A stretch of DNA of 64,000 nucleotides from Hesseltinella vesiculosa (GCA_002104935.1 MCGT01000012.1:372001-436000), one strand, 5' to 3'. Numbered from the stretch's first letter, positions 43,541-56,345 are shown. Numbers and translations: made by a program. The notes: generated by a model from the letters alone, not told the origin.

Positions 43541-46500
43541 CTAGTTGGCATCGTCCTTGACAATAGCGTCTTGATGATCAGCACCAGCTAGGCCGTCGGA
43601 CTTGATGGATTCAGAGGGCAAGAGGGAAGGCGCAACAGCAGATTCATCGGTGACAACGGTCGCCGTGGAGGAGGAAGACAATGGCACGGAGGCGGGGTCG
43701 GGATGCGAGGCGTCAAGGTCATCATTCAGTAGCAGGGACTCGGTGCCGTCGGAAAGAGGGTTCATGATGGCGAGTAATTTTTCAACCTTTTGGATCAAAT
43801 GTTTCCCATAGGTATACTTCTTGAGGGATTGCAGATGAGGTCGGATCTTTTCGACAAGGAGATCACGCTGGTCATCGTCGACGACATCGAGCATTTTCTG
43901 CACCACATAGTTGGCATACTGATCTTTCATCATGCTGACCAAAGGGTATGAGCCGTCGGGGCGGTTCTGTAGCACCTCATCAATGAGCAACTGGCGATCG
44001 CGCTTGGAACCATAGTCGACACATTTTTCTACCACATTGCTGGCGAACTTGTGCTTACTGAGCTGGAGCACTTGGCCACGGATCTTGTTGATGACGATGG
44101 CTTTGTCGACGGGGCGGCCGCGCTCGAGGATGTGCTGGATCACATAGTTGCCATATTGGTCTTGGACAAGTTGGCTTGTGCAGCGGTGGAGTTCATCCAA
44201 CAACGGGCCGGTTTGCATTTCCGTGCAGTGCTCAAACATGCGCTGGATCACACGGCAGCCATAGGGGTGGGTGGCCAGGTTGTACACTTGGTTGTTGAAT
44301 GCGTCAATGATGAATTGGATGTGTTGAGCAGGCACCCGTTCAATTGCCTATGAAGAGAAGCGAACGAGTCAGGGGCGGACGATCTCTTTTTATCGTAGGA
44401 CATACCTTTTGAATGACATGGTTACCGTTTTGATCCTTGATGCATTTCAGGACACAGCCGTCCAATTCACTGACGAGTTTGGCTTGTTGCTCGGTCAAGA
44501 CATGTTCCAGGGCTTTTTGCACAACACGACAGCCGTACATTTGAAGAGAGAGGGAGATGACATGACCTTCCATTTGCTTGGCCAGGATGGTCTTTTGCAT
44601 TTGGTTGCCATGCTCAAAGAATTTCTGGAGGACGTAGTTGCCAAAGACGTCGGTCATGAGCTGCAAAGCATTGGGCAGGACTTCTTCAAACACCATCTGC
44701 TTTTCTTCGCTGTTGGCGGTTTCGAGCTTTTGTTGGATGAACCGCGAGCCATGCTGGTCGCCGCTGAATTCCACAATGTGGTTGGCGATGTCCTTGAGCT
44801 CGTACTTTTTGTTCTTGGAGTTGCGGAACTCCTCAAGCAGGGGGCTGCGGATGTTGAGGGCGAGGTCCTGGGACGTGGGGGTGTGGTGTGGCGGTTGGGA
44901 CGGGTGGGGGTGGTTGTGCACGGCAGCGGCGGTGTGGCGCAGGCGTTGGGGGTTGGCAGTGACGTTTGCGGCAGTGGGCGACGAGGGGTGATGCACGTGC
45001 GTAGAATGCTGCTGATGATGGTGCAGTTGCTGTTGGAGGAGCAGTTGTTGGCGAGCAGCAATGAGTTGCTGCTGCTGCTGCTGAAGAAGTAGCTGCTGTT
45101 GGTGCATTTGTTGCAAAGAGCGAAGTTTTTTGCTGTCGTTGGCTGAGCCACTGGGTACAAAGGGGCTGTCCATAAACGCATTGGGATCCATGCCGGCTGG
45201 AGCAGACAATGGGCCGTTGGGACCAAAACCACCGGTGTTCACTACGAGTTGAATGACAAAAAAAAAATACAGTTAGCGTTTGGTTTCAGGAGAGGAGGTG
45301 CTAAGATGTACCTGATCGGCGGTACCCGCCTTCATTGCCCCAGCGCTGTTGATCTGCCTTGAAGAATTGATCGTCGGCAGGCTCCAGCATAGAAGGTGTC
45401 AAGGGAGGGTTGCTGAGGGCTTGCATTTGGCTGTACAGCTGAGGGTTGCCGAGATTGCCATAATAGGAGGCGTTGCCACCGTAGCCACCTTGGGACATTT
45501 GTTGCATACGAGCTACTTGCTGTTGTTGCATTTGCAAAAAACGAGCTTGTTGTTGCATCATCATACCATCCTAGAAATTGTCAAAAAAAAAAGTCAGAAT
45601 TTGCGCTTTCCAGCTTTACGGTGATGAGAGATGGGGGTGGAGTAAGTACCTCGTCATTCAAACCAAAGGAGGCGAACTGCTTAAGTAGCATTTCGTTTTG
45701 GGGATCCATGGCCAAGGCATTGTAATCGGTGTCAGGTGCATGGGGATTAAAGTTTCGTCCAGGAGGAGTAGAATTGGAGCGGGCAGGAGGAGGATTGTTG
45801 AATTTGTTTAAAGGAGGTGACAAGGCACGCAAGGCATTGGCGCGGCTTCGATCGGACTCGTCCATCATGTTGAGCATGGCCATGGGGTCGGTCGGGTCGT
45901 CATGAAATGGGGTGGATCGACCAGACAAAAGGGCATCATAATCGGCGTCCTCCTCACCATTCAAGTTGTTATGGCGCTGTCGAGCTTGCTGATGCAAGGC
46001 AAACAAAGGAGACGATGTGCGAGGAAAGTCCTGCTAATATAATGTATAAAAAAAACGCGGATCAGATGTTGACGGAGGCGATTTTTTGTTTACCTCTTGC
46101 ATGAAATCTACCAAATGACGGCCACGGCGGGGCATAGCTTCATTGGATTTCAGTTTGTGACGCTTTCCTTGGTCATTTTGTGAAGAAGGGTCTGTAAATA
46201 GGGAGTCAGTTACTTGTGAGAGTCAAGAGAAATAAAAAGAGTACACACCATCCCAAAATTGTTTCCATTCATGTGTGGCATTGTAGCTGGGGCCAAAGGA
46301 GTCGATTTTGCCACTTGGAATGGCGTCTTCTTTGACCATTTCGGTTTGGCTGCCATGGCGCGAATGGAACATGTTCTGGTGGGCTTGGGTCGGAGGAGCG
46401 CTGTTTGAGCGGTCATAGGCATCATCGTTGGGAAACAAACTGGAAGCACCTGAATTAACAAACATATCATAGTCATCTTGATCATATTTGCCATGAAGAA

Positions 46501-46701
46501 GCGCAGCCAGCTATCATCAAGCACGGTAAAGATAATAATAATAAAAAAAGTGCCATAAGAAAAGAATGAGTGTTTGATGTGCAGATTTCTTTTCTTTCTT
46601 ACCTGGCCTTGGGGTTGATTGGTGGCTCTAGGTTGGTGAAGATCATAAATCTGTTGGCTTGGTGACAAGGATGGATTCTCGTCAAAGATTCTGGGCATCA
46701 T
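43541..46701 (-). CDS. Pumilio-family (PUF) RNA-binding protein
   Basis: Seven exons: 46603-46701, 46249-46510, 46094-46191, 45650-46033, 45312-45570, 44406-45241, 43541-44347; 914 aa. The C-terminal half (about 520-850) has eight PUF repeats. Their base-contact triplets read SR-Q, NY-Q, CR-Q, NH-Q, CR-Q, NY-Q, SN-E, NY-Q in order, the same set as human PUM1, so the predicted RNA site is UGUANAUA in 3' UTRs. These proteins recruit deadenylases and repress mRNAs. The N-terminal half is Gln/Asn/Pro-rich with poly-Gln runs and His repeats (about 395-470) and probably disordered. The intron between 44348 and 44405 splits repeat 4 from 5 (NHVIQK / AIERVP). Paralogy to yeast Puf3 or Puf5 is not resolved. 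Confidence 0.92.
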
Positions 46702-47524
46702 CTTGCAAACCAGGGAATCAAATTAAAACAAGACAGGGAAGATCAAGGTGGGAAGGATGTAGAAGAAGATAAAGGGAAGGCTATATAACAATGCGAACAC
46801 AGAATGTGGCGATGGAGGGTGAAGGATGATATGTAAAAAAAAAAAAAAATGAAGCCTTATCAAACAAGAATGTAAAAAAAAAATGCTATGACAAAGGTTC
46901 AAAAGAGGGGGAGGAAGAAAATAAATACAAGGAACAAATATAAAATCTTCAAGAACAGAAGAATTCAACTTTGTCTAGTATGTACAGAATATAAACAGGG
47001 TGGTGGAAAGGAGAAAAGAGGGTTCAAAAAAGAAAAACATTATGGCGGGAAGGGAGGACAAGAAAAAAAATATTTCAAATGCCGACGAGTTTTTTTTTTT
47101 TTTTTGCTTGTGACGACGACGCATTCCATCTTTTTATTTTTATTTATAGTTTTGGCCAGCCCAGGTGGTTGAAGGGTTCCTTGGCAAAGATGAGACCATG
47201 GAAAAATCAATGACCTAGTTTCCTTTTGAACACAAAGGTGCCTTGATCGAGCAGTTTACCGAGGTCGAAAAAGTTTATGATGTTTGGCCAATCGCGGCCA
47301 TCAAACATGACTCCATAATTGAATCTGAGTCCAGGGACATGGCGTGGTGTGACCCAAGAAAGTTACAGTCTCTTTTTTATTGGAAAGAATGGCTAAGTTT
47401 ATATGAGAAAATACAAGTAAAGGCGTAATAATAATAATAAGTCAACGCAAAGGGAAAAAAAAAAGGTAAGGGTAACGTCATGGGGGGGATGTCAAAGGTA
47501 AAAGAGATGGGATGGAAAGCCAGA
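46702..47524. other. Intergenic
   Basis: Pumilio 5' flank and Ndt80-like 3' flank, both on the minus strand. T-rich on the minus strand over 46702-46960 and with a T tract at 47090-47105. The short plus-strand frame at 47243-47428 has no support. Confidence 0.45.
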
Positions 47525-49793
47525 TCAAGAGGTTTGCTCGGTAGTATGGTGATCAAATTTGCGACTAAAGGGAGTAGTTGGTGTGGGAGGTGCACCATTG
47601 GGAGGTTGTTGCTGAATAAAGTAGGAACCTTGATCTCCATTACCAACTGGAGAAGGCACAGAGCCGGTAGAGTGATATCTTGAGCGCGACCAGTTATTGT
47701 CGACAGGCATGGATTGGATACTGATTTGCGAAGGGTGGGGACCTTTGTCGTGGAGGACAGCAGGTACAGAGCCAGAGGTAGTGGATGAGGTGGCACTAAG
47801 AGGAGGTGGATAGATGTCAGGTGAGGAGGATTCGGAGGAGGAGGGGTCAGACAGGCCATGGTGATGTGAAGGGGGGGATGAAGTGGCGGCGGGGACCGAG
47901 GAAGATGTCGAGTCATTGACAGCCGAGGTTTGAGGATGCATGGTTTGGGAAGTAGCAGAAGATGAGCTCTGGCTGGGGTGCATCATCATGCTTGGCGGGT
48001 AGGGAGCAGGTGCAGGGGTGGGTGGCGCATTGGATGCATAGCTACCATAGTAGTAATGTTGATAATCTGTCGGCATCATGGGGTTGGGACGATTATAGCC
48101 TTGCTGTGGTTGTTGATAACGGTCATCGACGTGAGGAGGCATCATCATGCTGGCGGCAGAAGCGGCGTCGGCCTCAGGACCAAGAGGAGGAGGTAAGTGG
48201 CTGCCGGTGGCCAAGGATGTTTGGGAGCGGTTTTGGTTGTCAGCATAGTGACCAGGGCTGCGGCCACGGACGACCAAGGGAGACGACAGGCTGGAGGCAA
48301 TCAGGACATGCTCGCCATCATGTGTCTCGGCTGAGAGCTCGACCACGACCACATAATATTGCTGAGCAGCACGGCGTTTTCCGTTGTTGGCAGTGGCAGT
48401 CTTGAACTGAATGCGTTCAAATGTAGCGATGCTCTGGTTGGCGCCAACCGAGCTGAGGCTGAGGTTGCCGCCGGGCACAATGATTTTTGGCTGAGGGGTC
48501 ATTTGGGGACCTTTGTCTCGTTTGGGGGTGTGTTGGACGAGGTTGACGGGTTTGTCGTTGGTGGAGACGCGGGCAGTGATACCGACCACAAAACGGGCCA
48601 CAGGCTGGATGCCATGATTGAGGGTCTGGACAAAGCATTGTAGTTCGTGGTCACCATAATAAGGATTGAGGCCATGGATGGAAAAAGTACTGCTCACTTG
48701 GAAATAGTTGCGGCGGTAACAGGTCCAGTCGTTATCAGCCAAAAAGAACCCACGATCCATTTTGGATTGTATCCTGACAGTCAGCCTAAAACAAAAAAAA
48801 AAAAAACAAAAAAAATATTAGCAAAGTTTCTCAAAAGTGCGGAGGGGTCATTATGTGTTTCATCTTTTCTCTCCTAGTATCCTGTGGCTTACAAGTTGGT
48901 GCGGTCGTGTGAGTAGAGGTTATCCAAAGGCTTGGCAGCAGCAAAAGAAGGGCTTGTTTCGGCGGAGAACATGGAGTTGTCGCTTCTTGTGCGCGTCCGT
49001 CTGGGTAACGTTGGGTAAGGATTGATGGAAGTGTAAGGGGCGAATTGACGTGATTTTTTAGAAGTGGATGGAGCGTTGTCTTCAGGCACCATGGCGTTCG
49101 GACGAGGTGTACCGGGTTGAGACATCATCATCATACTACAATGTGGCCAAGTTGAATGAGAATGAGAAATAAAAAAAAAAGGAGAAAGAAGAAGCGGTGA
49201 GAAAAAAAGCCCGGTTTTTTTTTTTTTTTTTTGTAAGCATGGTCAACACACTCTTTATTTACCCAGGCAATCTTGGATCGGCTTCATTTTTGACCGTAGA
49301 CATAAAAGTGGTATGCATATGAGGAGGTGGATAAGACCTTGTAAAAAAGCGAATAAGTTTGTGTGACCAAGGCTTTTTCACATGACATCCCAACAGCCAC
49401 CCGCTTTTTTCTAACCTGTTTCACGCACCCAAAGAATCGCCTTTTTTTCTTCCTCCGCTGGACCCCCTTTTTTCCTCTGCCCTTCCAAGTCACTGCATAT
49501 TTCCAGGCAGTTTGTAATTCCTGGTGAAACAAGAACAAGTTGCACCAAACAAGCGGCATCAACCGCATAATTGACAGCAACAAAAAAACACGACCCTTTT
49601 TTTAAAAAAAATAAAATAAAAAGACTTACAATCCAGGAGGTGGCATCATGGAGGGCTGACCGTAAGGATAAGGTTGAGCCATGGAAGGCGAAGATGAATA
49701 GTTGGGTGGAGCAGGGCCGTTGACGGCTGATCCAGACAGTGCAGCATCGTGGTTCATTGACCACTCTTTGTTATCGTTACTGGGTGGAATCAT
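47525..49793 (-). CDS. Ndt80/PhoG-type transcription factor
   Basis: Three exons, 49630-49793, 48893-49135 and 47525-48785 (all phase 2 junctions), give 555 aa. The Ig-fold DNA-binding domain spans about 135-330: KMDRGFFLADNDWTCYRRNYF, VVGITARVS, QHTPKRDKGP, FERIQFKTATANNGKRRAAQ and PLVVRGRSPGHY, all hallmarks of the family. Members control meiosis, nutrient-stress acid phosphatase and development. The C-terminal 220 residues are Pro/Ser/His-rich. The start at 49793 (MIPPSNDNKEWS) is not certain: an upstream exon, ATG at 49913 with a GTACGT donor, could join instead at an AAG acceptor just before EWSMN, replacing the first residues. Intron 1 is 494 nt, the longest here, with a 20-base T tract. 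Confidence 0.9.
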
Positions 49794-51701
49794 CAAAATT
49801 GATCAATAATAAAACGTATTGGAACAAAAAAAGGAAGAAAAAAAGAGCACAAAAAAGAGAAGAAATTGGGACGTACCTTTTTCATTCCTTTGGGTACCAG
49901 CGGACATTCAATCCAAGGGCTCTTCAAAAAAAAAACAAATATCAAAGGGTAAAAAGAAGGTTTACTTGTGAGCAAGCCCAAACCTGCTAAACCGTCCTTT
50001 TTTTTCGGGGGAGGAGGGTGGGGTCATCCTCTACTTTATTGAACGCTGTTACGAGTCATTTCAGAAATCCTTGTTTGATACAAGCTTGAATAAAATCAGG
50101 AGTGCATAGGAAAAAAGGATCTGCAAGTCAGTGAAACGCCAACTTTGCCCATTGTTTTTCTTCGTTTTTTATTCCTTGCGTTAATAAAAACCGCTAACCT
50201 AAGAAACTTGTTCATGGTTTTTTGAGTTTGAGTCTTTTTTGTTCAGAAGTGGGTACCTCTCGTGTAACATAAAATGCCTAAAAATAGGTTTTAGCGTATG
50301 ATATTTTACTCTATTGATCCTTCCTGTATTTAGAGCCATTGATTCATTCAATACTTGACAAAAATGCAATATCAACCTCGGGGTTGCCATGGCTACAAAG
50401 AGATGAAAAATGTGTTTCACCGTAGATCGAGCCAATGAAAAAAAATGGATTGTGGTCAACGGGGAAAACAAAGTTTTACTGTTTTGGGCGGATTTCCATT
50501 TTGAGTAAGAACATCCAAAAGAAAAAAAGGCAGGCGTTTGAAGATGATGAGATGACCCCTAGAGTCATTGGCCAATCAAAATGGTGAATACAAGAAATAT
50601 GGTCTGTCCGTTGAAACGTGTTTCTCCCTTTTTTTTATTTTATTATTATTATTTTCTGCGCCTCAAAAAATGAAGTTGGTTTATTTGGTTGAAAGAGGCA
50701 AAAAGAGACTTTGGAGAAATGCATCTCCATGGCAACACAAGCTGGAACACACATGAGTGCTGAAGGAGTCTGTGCGTAAGTTTCCAAAAATTTTTGTTCA
50801 ACCTCACTCAAACAGCTATGCTTTCCAGTAGGTGGCAATAGGCAGAGGTGAATGAACTTGGTTCATTGATCATTTATCATGCATATCCCAAAAAAGTGTC
50901 ATTTATCTTTTGTTAGCGCGCAAATGCCAGCCAGAGACTCCGAACATGCTTTTTTGCCAGTTTTCTTGGCTTGCACTAGTCTTTTCAGGGATCGTTTTTC
51001 TATTTATTTTGCAAGGCTGTGGTGATCAATGAAGCAATCAGTCTTTTCGGTCCACCCTCCGACCCCCATCCATTTATGCCTTTTTTCCTAGGAGGGTGAG
51101 AAAAAATTGGTATCCGTCGTGACCTACTCTCAAGGCAAGGCGAAAACAAATAGAGAATGAGAAGCGCCCATTTAAATTTGAATCTCCTTCCTTTTCCCCT
51201 GCTTTCTATTTTTTTTTTTTTTGTGCGTCAGTTGATCTGAAACAGAATCGTTCTTTTGTTGTTGTTGTTACAGGTTGTGCAGATCTTGTTACATAAAGAC
51301 CCTTGACAACAAGTGTAATGTACAACGTCCATGTCAAAAATAGGGTCATCCTTATCCCCTGTGCATTCATTGACGAGAGCTTTCTTTCTCTCGCTCTCTT
51401 TTTTCAGCACAGATACGCCATTTTTTTCAGGTGGTCGTGAGTTTTTCAAGTTTTCCCAGTTGTGCCACCTTCGCGAGGTCCCGAATGGGAAAAATAATGA
51501 CGCCAGCCCTCCCCTTTGAAAACAATAAGTTCACGAGCACAATAAATATTAGCAAATGGTGCGACGTTGCACGACAAAGCATTGACAATGCTCACCTTCT
51601 TTTTTTCCGTAGTAAAAGATCATAGCGGTCGGAACTGTGGTAGGAAATGCTTTAGTTGGAGGTGGAAAATATAATTAAAAAAAAATGCAACAAGAATGGG
51701 T
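49794..51701. other. Intergenic, no supported gene
   Basis: 1.9 kb with T and A tracts and only short frames. I looked for tRNA A/B boxes and for exon-intron chains on both strands and saw nothing that holds up. Confidence 0.45.
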
Positions 51702-53775
51702 CTATACTAAAAGGTCATCAGCTGCACTTTCTTGCAGAAGTTTGCGTTGACCCAGCAAGGAGGAATACAGATCTTCAATCATTTCATCATGCCATTGACC
51801 TGAAGGAATAGGGGCCATGAAGTTTTGGATCTTTTCATGCACGTTGAATCTAGAATAAAAAAGAGTTTGTCAGCCATGGATCCGAGGCAAAAAAAAATTT
51901 TTTTCAGGGGGTCAGGCATTTACTTGAGCTTTCTTCCTTTGGATGCCTTGGTGTCGACCTTCACCTTTTTCTTTTTGACTTCATCTTTCTTGCTGGCAGC
52001 CCATCGCATCCCTGTAGCCATGGGATCGTCATTGTCGACCATTCTTGACTCGATCAGCTCGCGGAGTTGCTGTTGGTAAAAGTCGTTGTCATCAAAAATT
52101 TCTTCATCATAGGTATCGTTGTATCGCTTCATCTTTTTTCGGTCTTGCGTTTGATCCATCTCTTCAGGTTCATCTGCTTGCTCTTCTCGTTCCTAAAAGA
52201 AAAAAAGGTAAACCGGCTCGGTCAAGAATATGGTCTCTCCCTCTCTACGCCTACCTTGCCAACAATGGCATACTCGGCACGTTGTAATTGTGTTCGCTTG
52301 ATCAAGCTTTCCTTTTCAGCCATCACATTGTCGATTTGAGTCAAAACGTTCTACCGCAAAAAAAAAGGGGTGCCGTCAGCCTGAGATCCTTTTGGCTCTT
52401 CTCGATGATACTTACTTGATCAAAGGCTTTGAATTTCTTGCCCATGTTTGCTGTTGACGAGGCTTGAACTTTGTTGCTCCATTTCTCCAGCGTGCCATTT
52501 CGATAGGAAGCAAACCTACAGGATAATATAGAGTCAGTGTGCCATCTGTTTTCCTTGTAGATTGGACGTACGCAGTGTTCACTTCCGAGGTGTCGTGCCA
52601 TAAAGCATCGTAGTAGCCGTCGTCCACTTCATTACCATCTTCGTCCAGATGTCGCTTGCGTGTGTTGTAGGACAATTCGTCGACATCCACAGCACCACTG
52701 CTTTGCAGCAGCCCTGTACGCAATTCCATCAGATCGTCCAGCACTTGACGAAGCTCCGCCTTGGTTTCGTTGATGTCGTCACTCATCTCGTCCTTTATCT
52801 CATCCCAACGGTCGTGCTAGGGTCGTCATCATAAAAGAAAGAGCAGATGAGCAAAGGGAGACGTCTTTTCTTAACACTGTACCTGGGGCAGACGATTCGC
52901 ATTTTCAACCACTTTTTGCATACGGATACGGACTTCAAGCACATTGTCCCACAGAGTCTAATCACAGATATGAAGAATCATGAGCGGGCCGGGGCGTTTG
53001 CGGACAAAAGGTCCCTTACCAGTTGTTGACGGACGTGCTGACCTTTTTCCACATCATCCGAGGCTGATTTGGTGAGTTGCTGAAGCATGGTCCTAACAGA
53101 AAAGAATGGTCAGGGTTGCCACTTTGAGAAGGGGGGGTGGCACTTTTACTTTTCTTCTTCTTGGATCTTCTGCAGCTCTTCGGTCAAGGCTTGATCTTCT
53201 TGTGGGTCGTCCTCTTCGGCATCGCTGCTGAATTGTTCGTCGTCGTCGTCATCTGAGCCTTCACTATCATCGTCGACAGCACCAAAAGGCACCGTTTCGT
53301 CTTGGTCGTATCCTTCCGTATCCGAGTCCGACTCGTCCGAGTACAGCTCCTTGCGGCTTGTACGTTCACCAGAATAGCGAGGATCGTCCATCAGCAAGGG
53401 CTGATTGTTGCGCAATGAGCTCTTGCCCATCTTGACATAGTGACTGCGACCATCGTGCTCCTCCATATCGGATCCATCTTCCTCGCTCAAGTTGGCATCG
53501 TTCATGGGTTCCACCAGATCTTCAGGATCGTAATCTACATGGCCAAACATGGCATGAAAAGGTGAATATAGTTGGACATTGTGCCATTCATCTCTGTACC
53601 GAGATCGCAACGGTCGACTTTACCTCTGGGCGCAGTGTTGTCCAGATCAGCAAGTTGATCAGCAAGCGATTTCTTTTCTACGGAAGAGGAATGCAAAAGG
53701 GAAATGAATGAATCCTGCTATAGTTGATTGCATTCTTGTCTATTTTTTTTTATCCTTGATAAACATACTGGCCAT
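51702..53775 (-). CDS. BFR2: Bfr2/AATF-type ribosome biogenesis protein
   Basis: Ten exons: 53769-53775, 53624-53677, 53150-53534, 53020-53092, 52883-52957, 52572-52816, 52416-52515, 52255-52350, 51924-52192, 51702-51849; 483 aa. The first coding exon is just seven bases (ATGGCCA). The family acts in the small-subunit processome at the A0-A2 cleavage steps. Recognisable parts are the start [16 protein letters not shown], a DYDPEDL motif, an acidic middle (about 110-150) with runs of Asp and Glu, a long charged helical domain ([22 protein letters not shown]) of the AATF leucine-zipper type, and the C-terminal TRAUB domain: [32 protein letters not shown]. All phases close through nine introns, which strongly supports the model. 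Confidence 0.93.
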
Positions 53776-54018
53776 GGTGTTGGTATCGATTGTAAAAAAG
53801 GGAGAGCGAAAAAAAAAGGAAAGACAAGGAAAAAAAAAAAAGGTGAGGTTGGCTCAGTGGCTTCAAGCCCAGAAAAAAAAAAAAAAAAAGTGCCGTGCTT
53901 TCCTAAATGCGTCTACGGCGGTCATCCAACTCCTTCAGAAAAGTGCACAAAAGGGTTTATTTGAGATGCGAAAGAAATAAATAAATAAAACGATCTAATT
54001 ACAAGAAACAAGGGAAGA

Positions 54019-55380
54019 TCACCAGGTAGTCATGGGCAGAAATTGGCAAGAATGCTGGGCTAATAGGTCGGTTTGGACTTGCGCAGCCCAGGCGGCGGTC
54101 ATGATGTCGGGATCTTGGTCCATCCCCACGAGATAGTCCATGCGGGACAAAATGAGCCAATCCATCAAAGGGCGTGCATAGGTGGCCTTGAGTTGGTCTT
54201 CAGACACACCAAACAGCGGTTTGCCAACAGCCGTCGAGGACGAGGTATCCCAGGACACAAAAGGGAAGGTGTCTGGTAGGGTATGTAAGGTGAAGGACGG
54301 TGAGCTGGGCTGGGTCTTCTTCGGCAAGCGTTTCTTGAAGCGTTGGAGCAGGCTGGCGCTCGTCGAGGCAAGATACACATGGTATTCTTTTTTGTCGCTG
54401 ACGTCGCAAAGGTGACGCACCTGGTGCCACAGGCAATCGAGCTGTTTGTCGTCCAGGGCTGTGCTATCGACCAGTCGCAGACCCAAACGGAACCAGTCAC
54501 GCGCTACATCAACATGCACTTGGTTTCCAGCTTCCATTGCCGATACGGACTCGCCATACTTGACGCTGCCGCCCATCAGACGCTCAAAGGGCAGCAGCTT
54601 GCTGGACAGCCAGTCATTGGGGTTCAGCAGAAGGCGATGCATGATCCAAAACCATTCGGATTGCGCGAGCTCGTTCAGTCGGTACTTGCCACGTAATTGG
54701 TTCATGCTGGGTGATGATGAGAGGGTGGTCCAGGTATCTACGTGCCATCGGGTGGTCTGGAGAATGGTGATTTTGGCCGAGGCATCCGCTTCGCTGCGGA
54801 ACTGCTGGAGGTAGTCGACGTCGGGGCTGAGACGCATGACCTCGGTCGTCTTGTTGGAAAACTGGCGGTCGAGAGCTTGATCGCGTAGATTGGTCAAGTA
54901 CTGCTGACCTTGGTTGGATGGGAGCTTCATGTAGCCAGGGTGGGCAACAAAGTAGTGATTGAGGTCAACTGGCCAGGTGGCGTCCCAAGTGTAAGCAGAC
55001 CCATCCAGCAACATGGAGAAATAGTAGCTGTGCATCATATCCAACAACCGCTGACCCCATGAACCGCAATGCATGTCCTGTGAAGTGCAGCCTTGGATGA
55101 TCAAGAGCGGAGGAGTGTCAATGTCAGGTGTGCGGTTGGCGACGTAACCAAGTCGAATATGGCCCAATGCAGAATAAGCAAGCTGCAGCCGTTTCAGGGT
55201 TTTAAATCGGTTGAATGGATTGACAATAGGCAAGGATGTGGATGGTCGCTGATCTTCTTGTTTGACGAGTCTTGATGATGACGACCCTGGTAAAAAAGCG
55301 GATAGGAAAAAGAGCATCGTGCCTATAAACACAATCCCGAGTAGATTCACTCGTGCCCCCAAACGCCTCAGGTGAATCAT
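54019..55380 (-). CDS. Type II membrane protein, glycosyltransferase-like
   Basis: Single exon, 453 aa, start at ATG 55380 because the open frame further upstream is a poly-A-derived phenylalanine run. A short basic cytoplasmic end (MIHLRRLGAR) precedes one membrane segment (about 11-30) and a luminal domain, the layout of a Golgi glycosyltransferase. The motif CGSWGQRLLDMMHSYYFSM, followed by D-x-x-WPVDL and a later W-rich block, resembles the G-DR-L-G start of GT23/NodZ-like fucosyltransferases; this is a weak, remembered similarity. Cysteines near CTSQDMHC could form a disulfide. No catalytic residue can be assigned with confidence. The gene lies head to tail with Bfr2 (243 bp apart), transcribed in the same direction. 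Confidence 0.6.
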   Translation of the reverse strand: MIHLRRLGARVNLLGIVFIGTMLFFLSAFLPGSSSSRLVKQEDQRPSTSLPIVNPFNRFKTLKRLQLAYSALGHIRLGYVANRTPDIDTPPLLIIQGCTSQDMHCGSWGQRLLDMMHSYYFSMLLDGSAYTWDATWPVDLNHYFVAHPGYMKLPSNQGQQYLTNLRDQALDRQFSNKTTEVMRLSPDVDYLQQFRSEADASAKITILQTTRWHVDTWTTLSSSPSMNQLRGKYRLNELAQSEWFWIMHRLLLNPNDWLSSKLLPFERLMGGSVKYGESVSAMEAGNQVHVDVARDWFRLGLRLVDSTALDDKQLDCLWHQVRHLCDVSDKKEYHVYLASTSASLLQRFKKRLPKKTQPSSPSFTLHTLPDTFPFVSWDTSSSTAVGKPLFGVSEDQLKATYARPLMDWLILSRMDYLVGMDQDPDIMTAAWAAQVQTDLLAQHSCQFLPMTTW

Positions 55381-55898
55381 TTGCTTTTGTATGTTCGTCT
55401 GCTTTGGCTGCTCAACAATAGTAAAAAGAGAGTTGGGATCAACAAAAGAGAATGAAAAGGTGAGGAAAAAAAAAAAAAAAAAAAAAAAGATCGCCTCTTT
55501 GTCTGTCCAATCAGGCAGCGAGGAATTTCCCTCCAAAAAAGCAGTAGCAAAAAAGGGGTTGGGTTCAAACCTTGTGGCCCCCGTGCGGCCGACCAAGAAA
55601 AGGCAATGGTGCACATTCTTTCCTCACTTTCCCGGCCCCACCTTTCGGCATCAACCAAACATTCATGAAAAAAAAAAAGAATTCATTGTATTTTATGGAG
55701 AGAAAAAGGGAATTAAAGACATTGAAATATAAGAGTGGGAACGAGTCGTCGTCAAGACAAATAAAAAGAATGAAAGAGCTGGAGGGAGATAGAGTTTAAA
55801 GGGAGCTAGCAAGTAGAGAGACGGAAACGACGAGAGAAGGAATGAGCTTCTATGTCTTTCTCGAGGAAGGACAGTTGTTTAAAAGCGGCAGTCTTGGG
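55381..55898. other. Intergenic
   Basis: 5' flank of the glycosyltransferase-like gene and 3' flank of the CYSTM gene. Contains an A tract at 55465-55488. No gene supported. Confidence 0.45.
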
Positions 55899-56345
55899 TT
55901 ATAAGCATTCTTCCATACAACAACAGCAAAGCATACCCGTACAGCTACAAGTTTTTGAAAAGAAAAAAAAGGTTCAACCACACTTTTTTCTTTGTGGCCC
56001 GCATTCTCTCTTGTTACACATCCTCATTTGAACGTCTCTTCCTTTTTTCCACTTACAAAGCACAGCAAAAGTCGTCATTCTGTCGTTGAGGTTGTTGTTG
56101 AACAATGACAGTTTGAGGAGCAGGTCTATTTAGCAACAATTAAAGAAGTCTATGAGTCAAAAATCGCAAAAAAAAAAAAACCAGGCCCAGAACCAATAAA
56201 TTGGAACCTATTGGAATGTTACGTACGAAGGTTGGTAGTAGTTGGGTTGTTGGTAGTAGCCAGGCTGAGGAGGGGGAGGAGGCTGACCATAGCCAGGTTG
56301 TTGTTGTGGATAATAACCTTGAGGGGGGGGCTGTTGGTACGACAT
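55899..56345 (-). CDS. CYSTM-type small cysteine-rich membrane protein
   Basis: Three exons, 56227-56345, 56057-56125 and 55899-55944 (phase 2 junctions), give 77 aa. The first 60 residues are Gln/Pro/Tyr/Gly-rich with GYYPQQQPGYG and QPGYYQQP repeats. The end, DDFCCAFCTGMLCCCCMEEC, is the cysteine-rich transmembrane module: a short hydrophobic patch packed with Cys next to an acidic pair. Members in plants and fungi sit in the plasma membrane as a tail-anchored lid and are linked to stress and metal tolerance. The model is spread over three tiny exons that no single-frame search would join; the module only appears after splicing, which is good support. Confidence 0.82.

Noticed and set aside
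50199..51700. Possible tRNA, 5S rRNA or small ORFs in the long gap
   Set aside because: No paired A and B boxes or cloverleaf could be seen, and the frames are short and A/T-tract driven.
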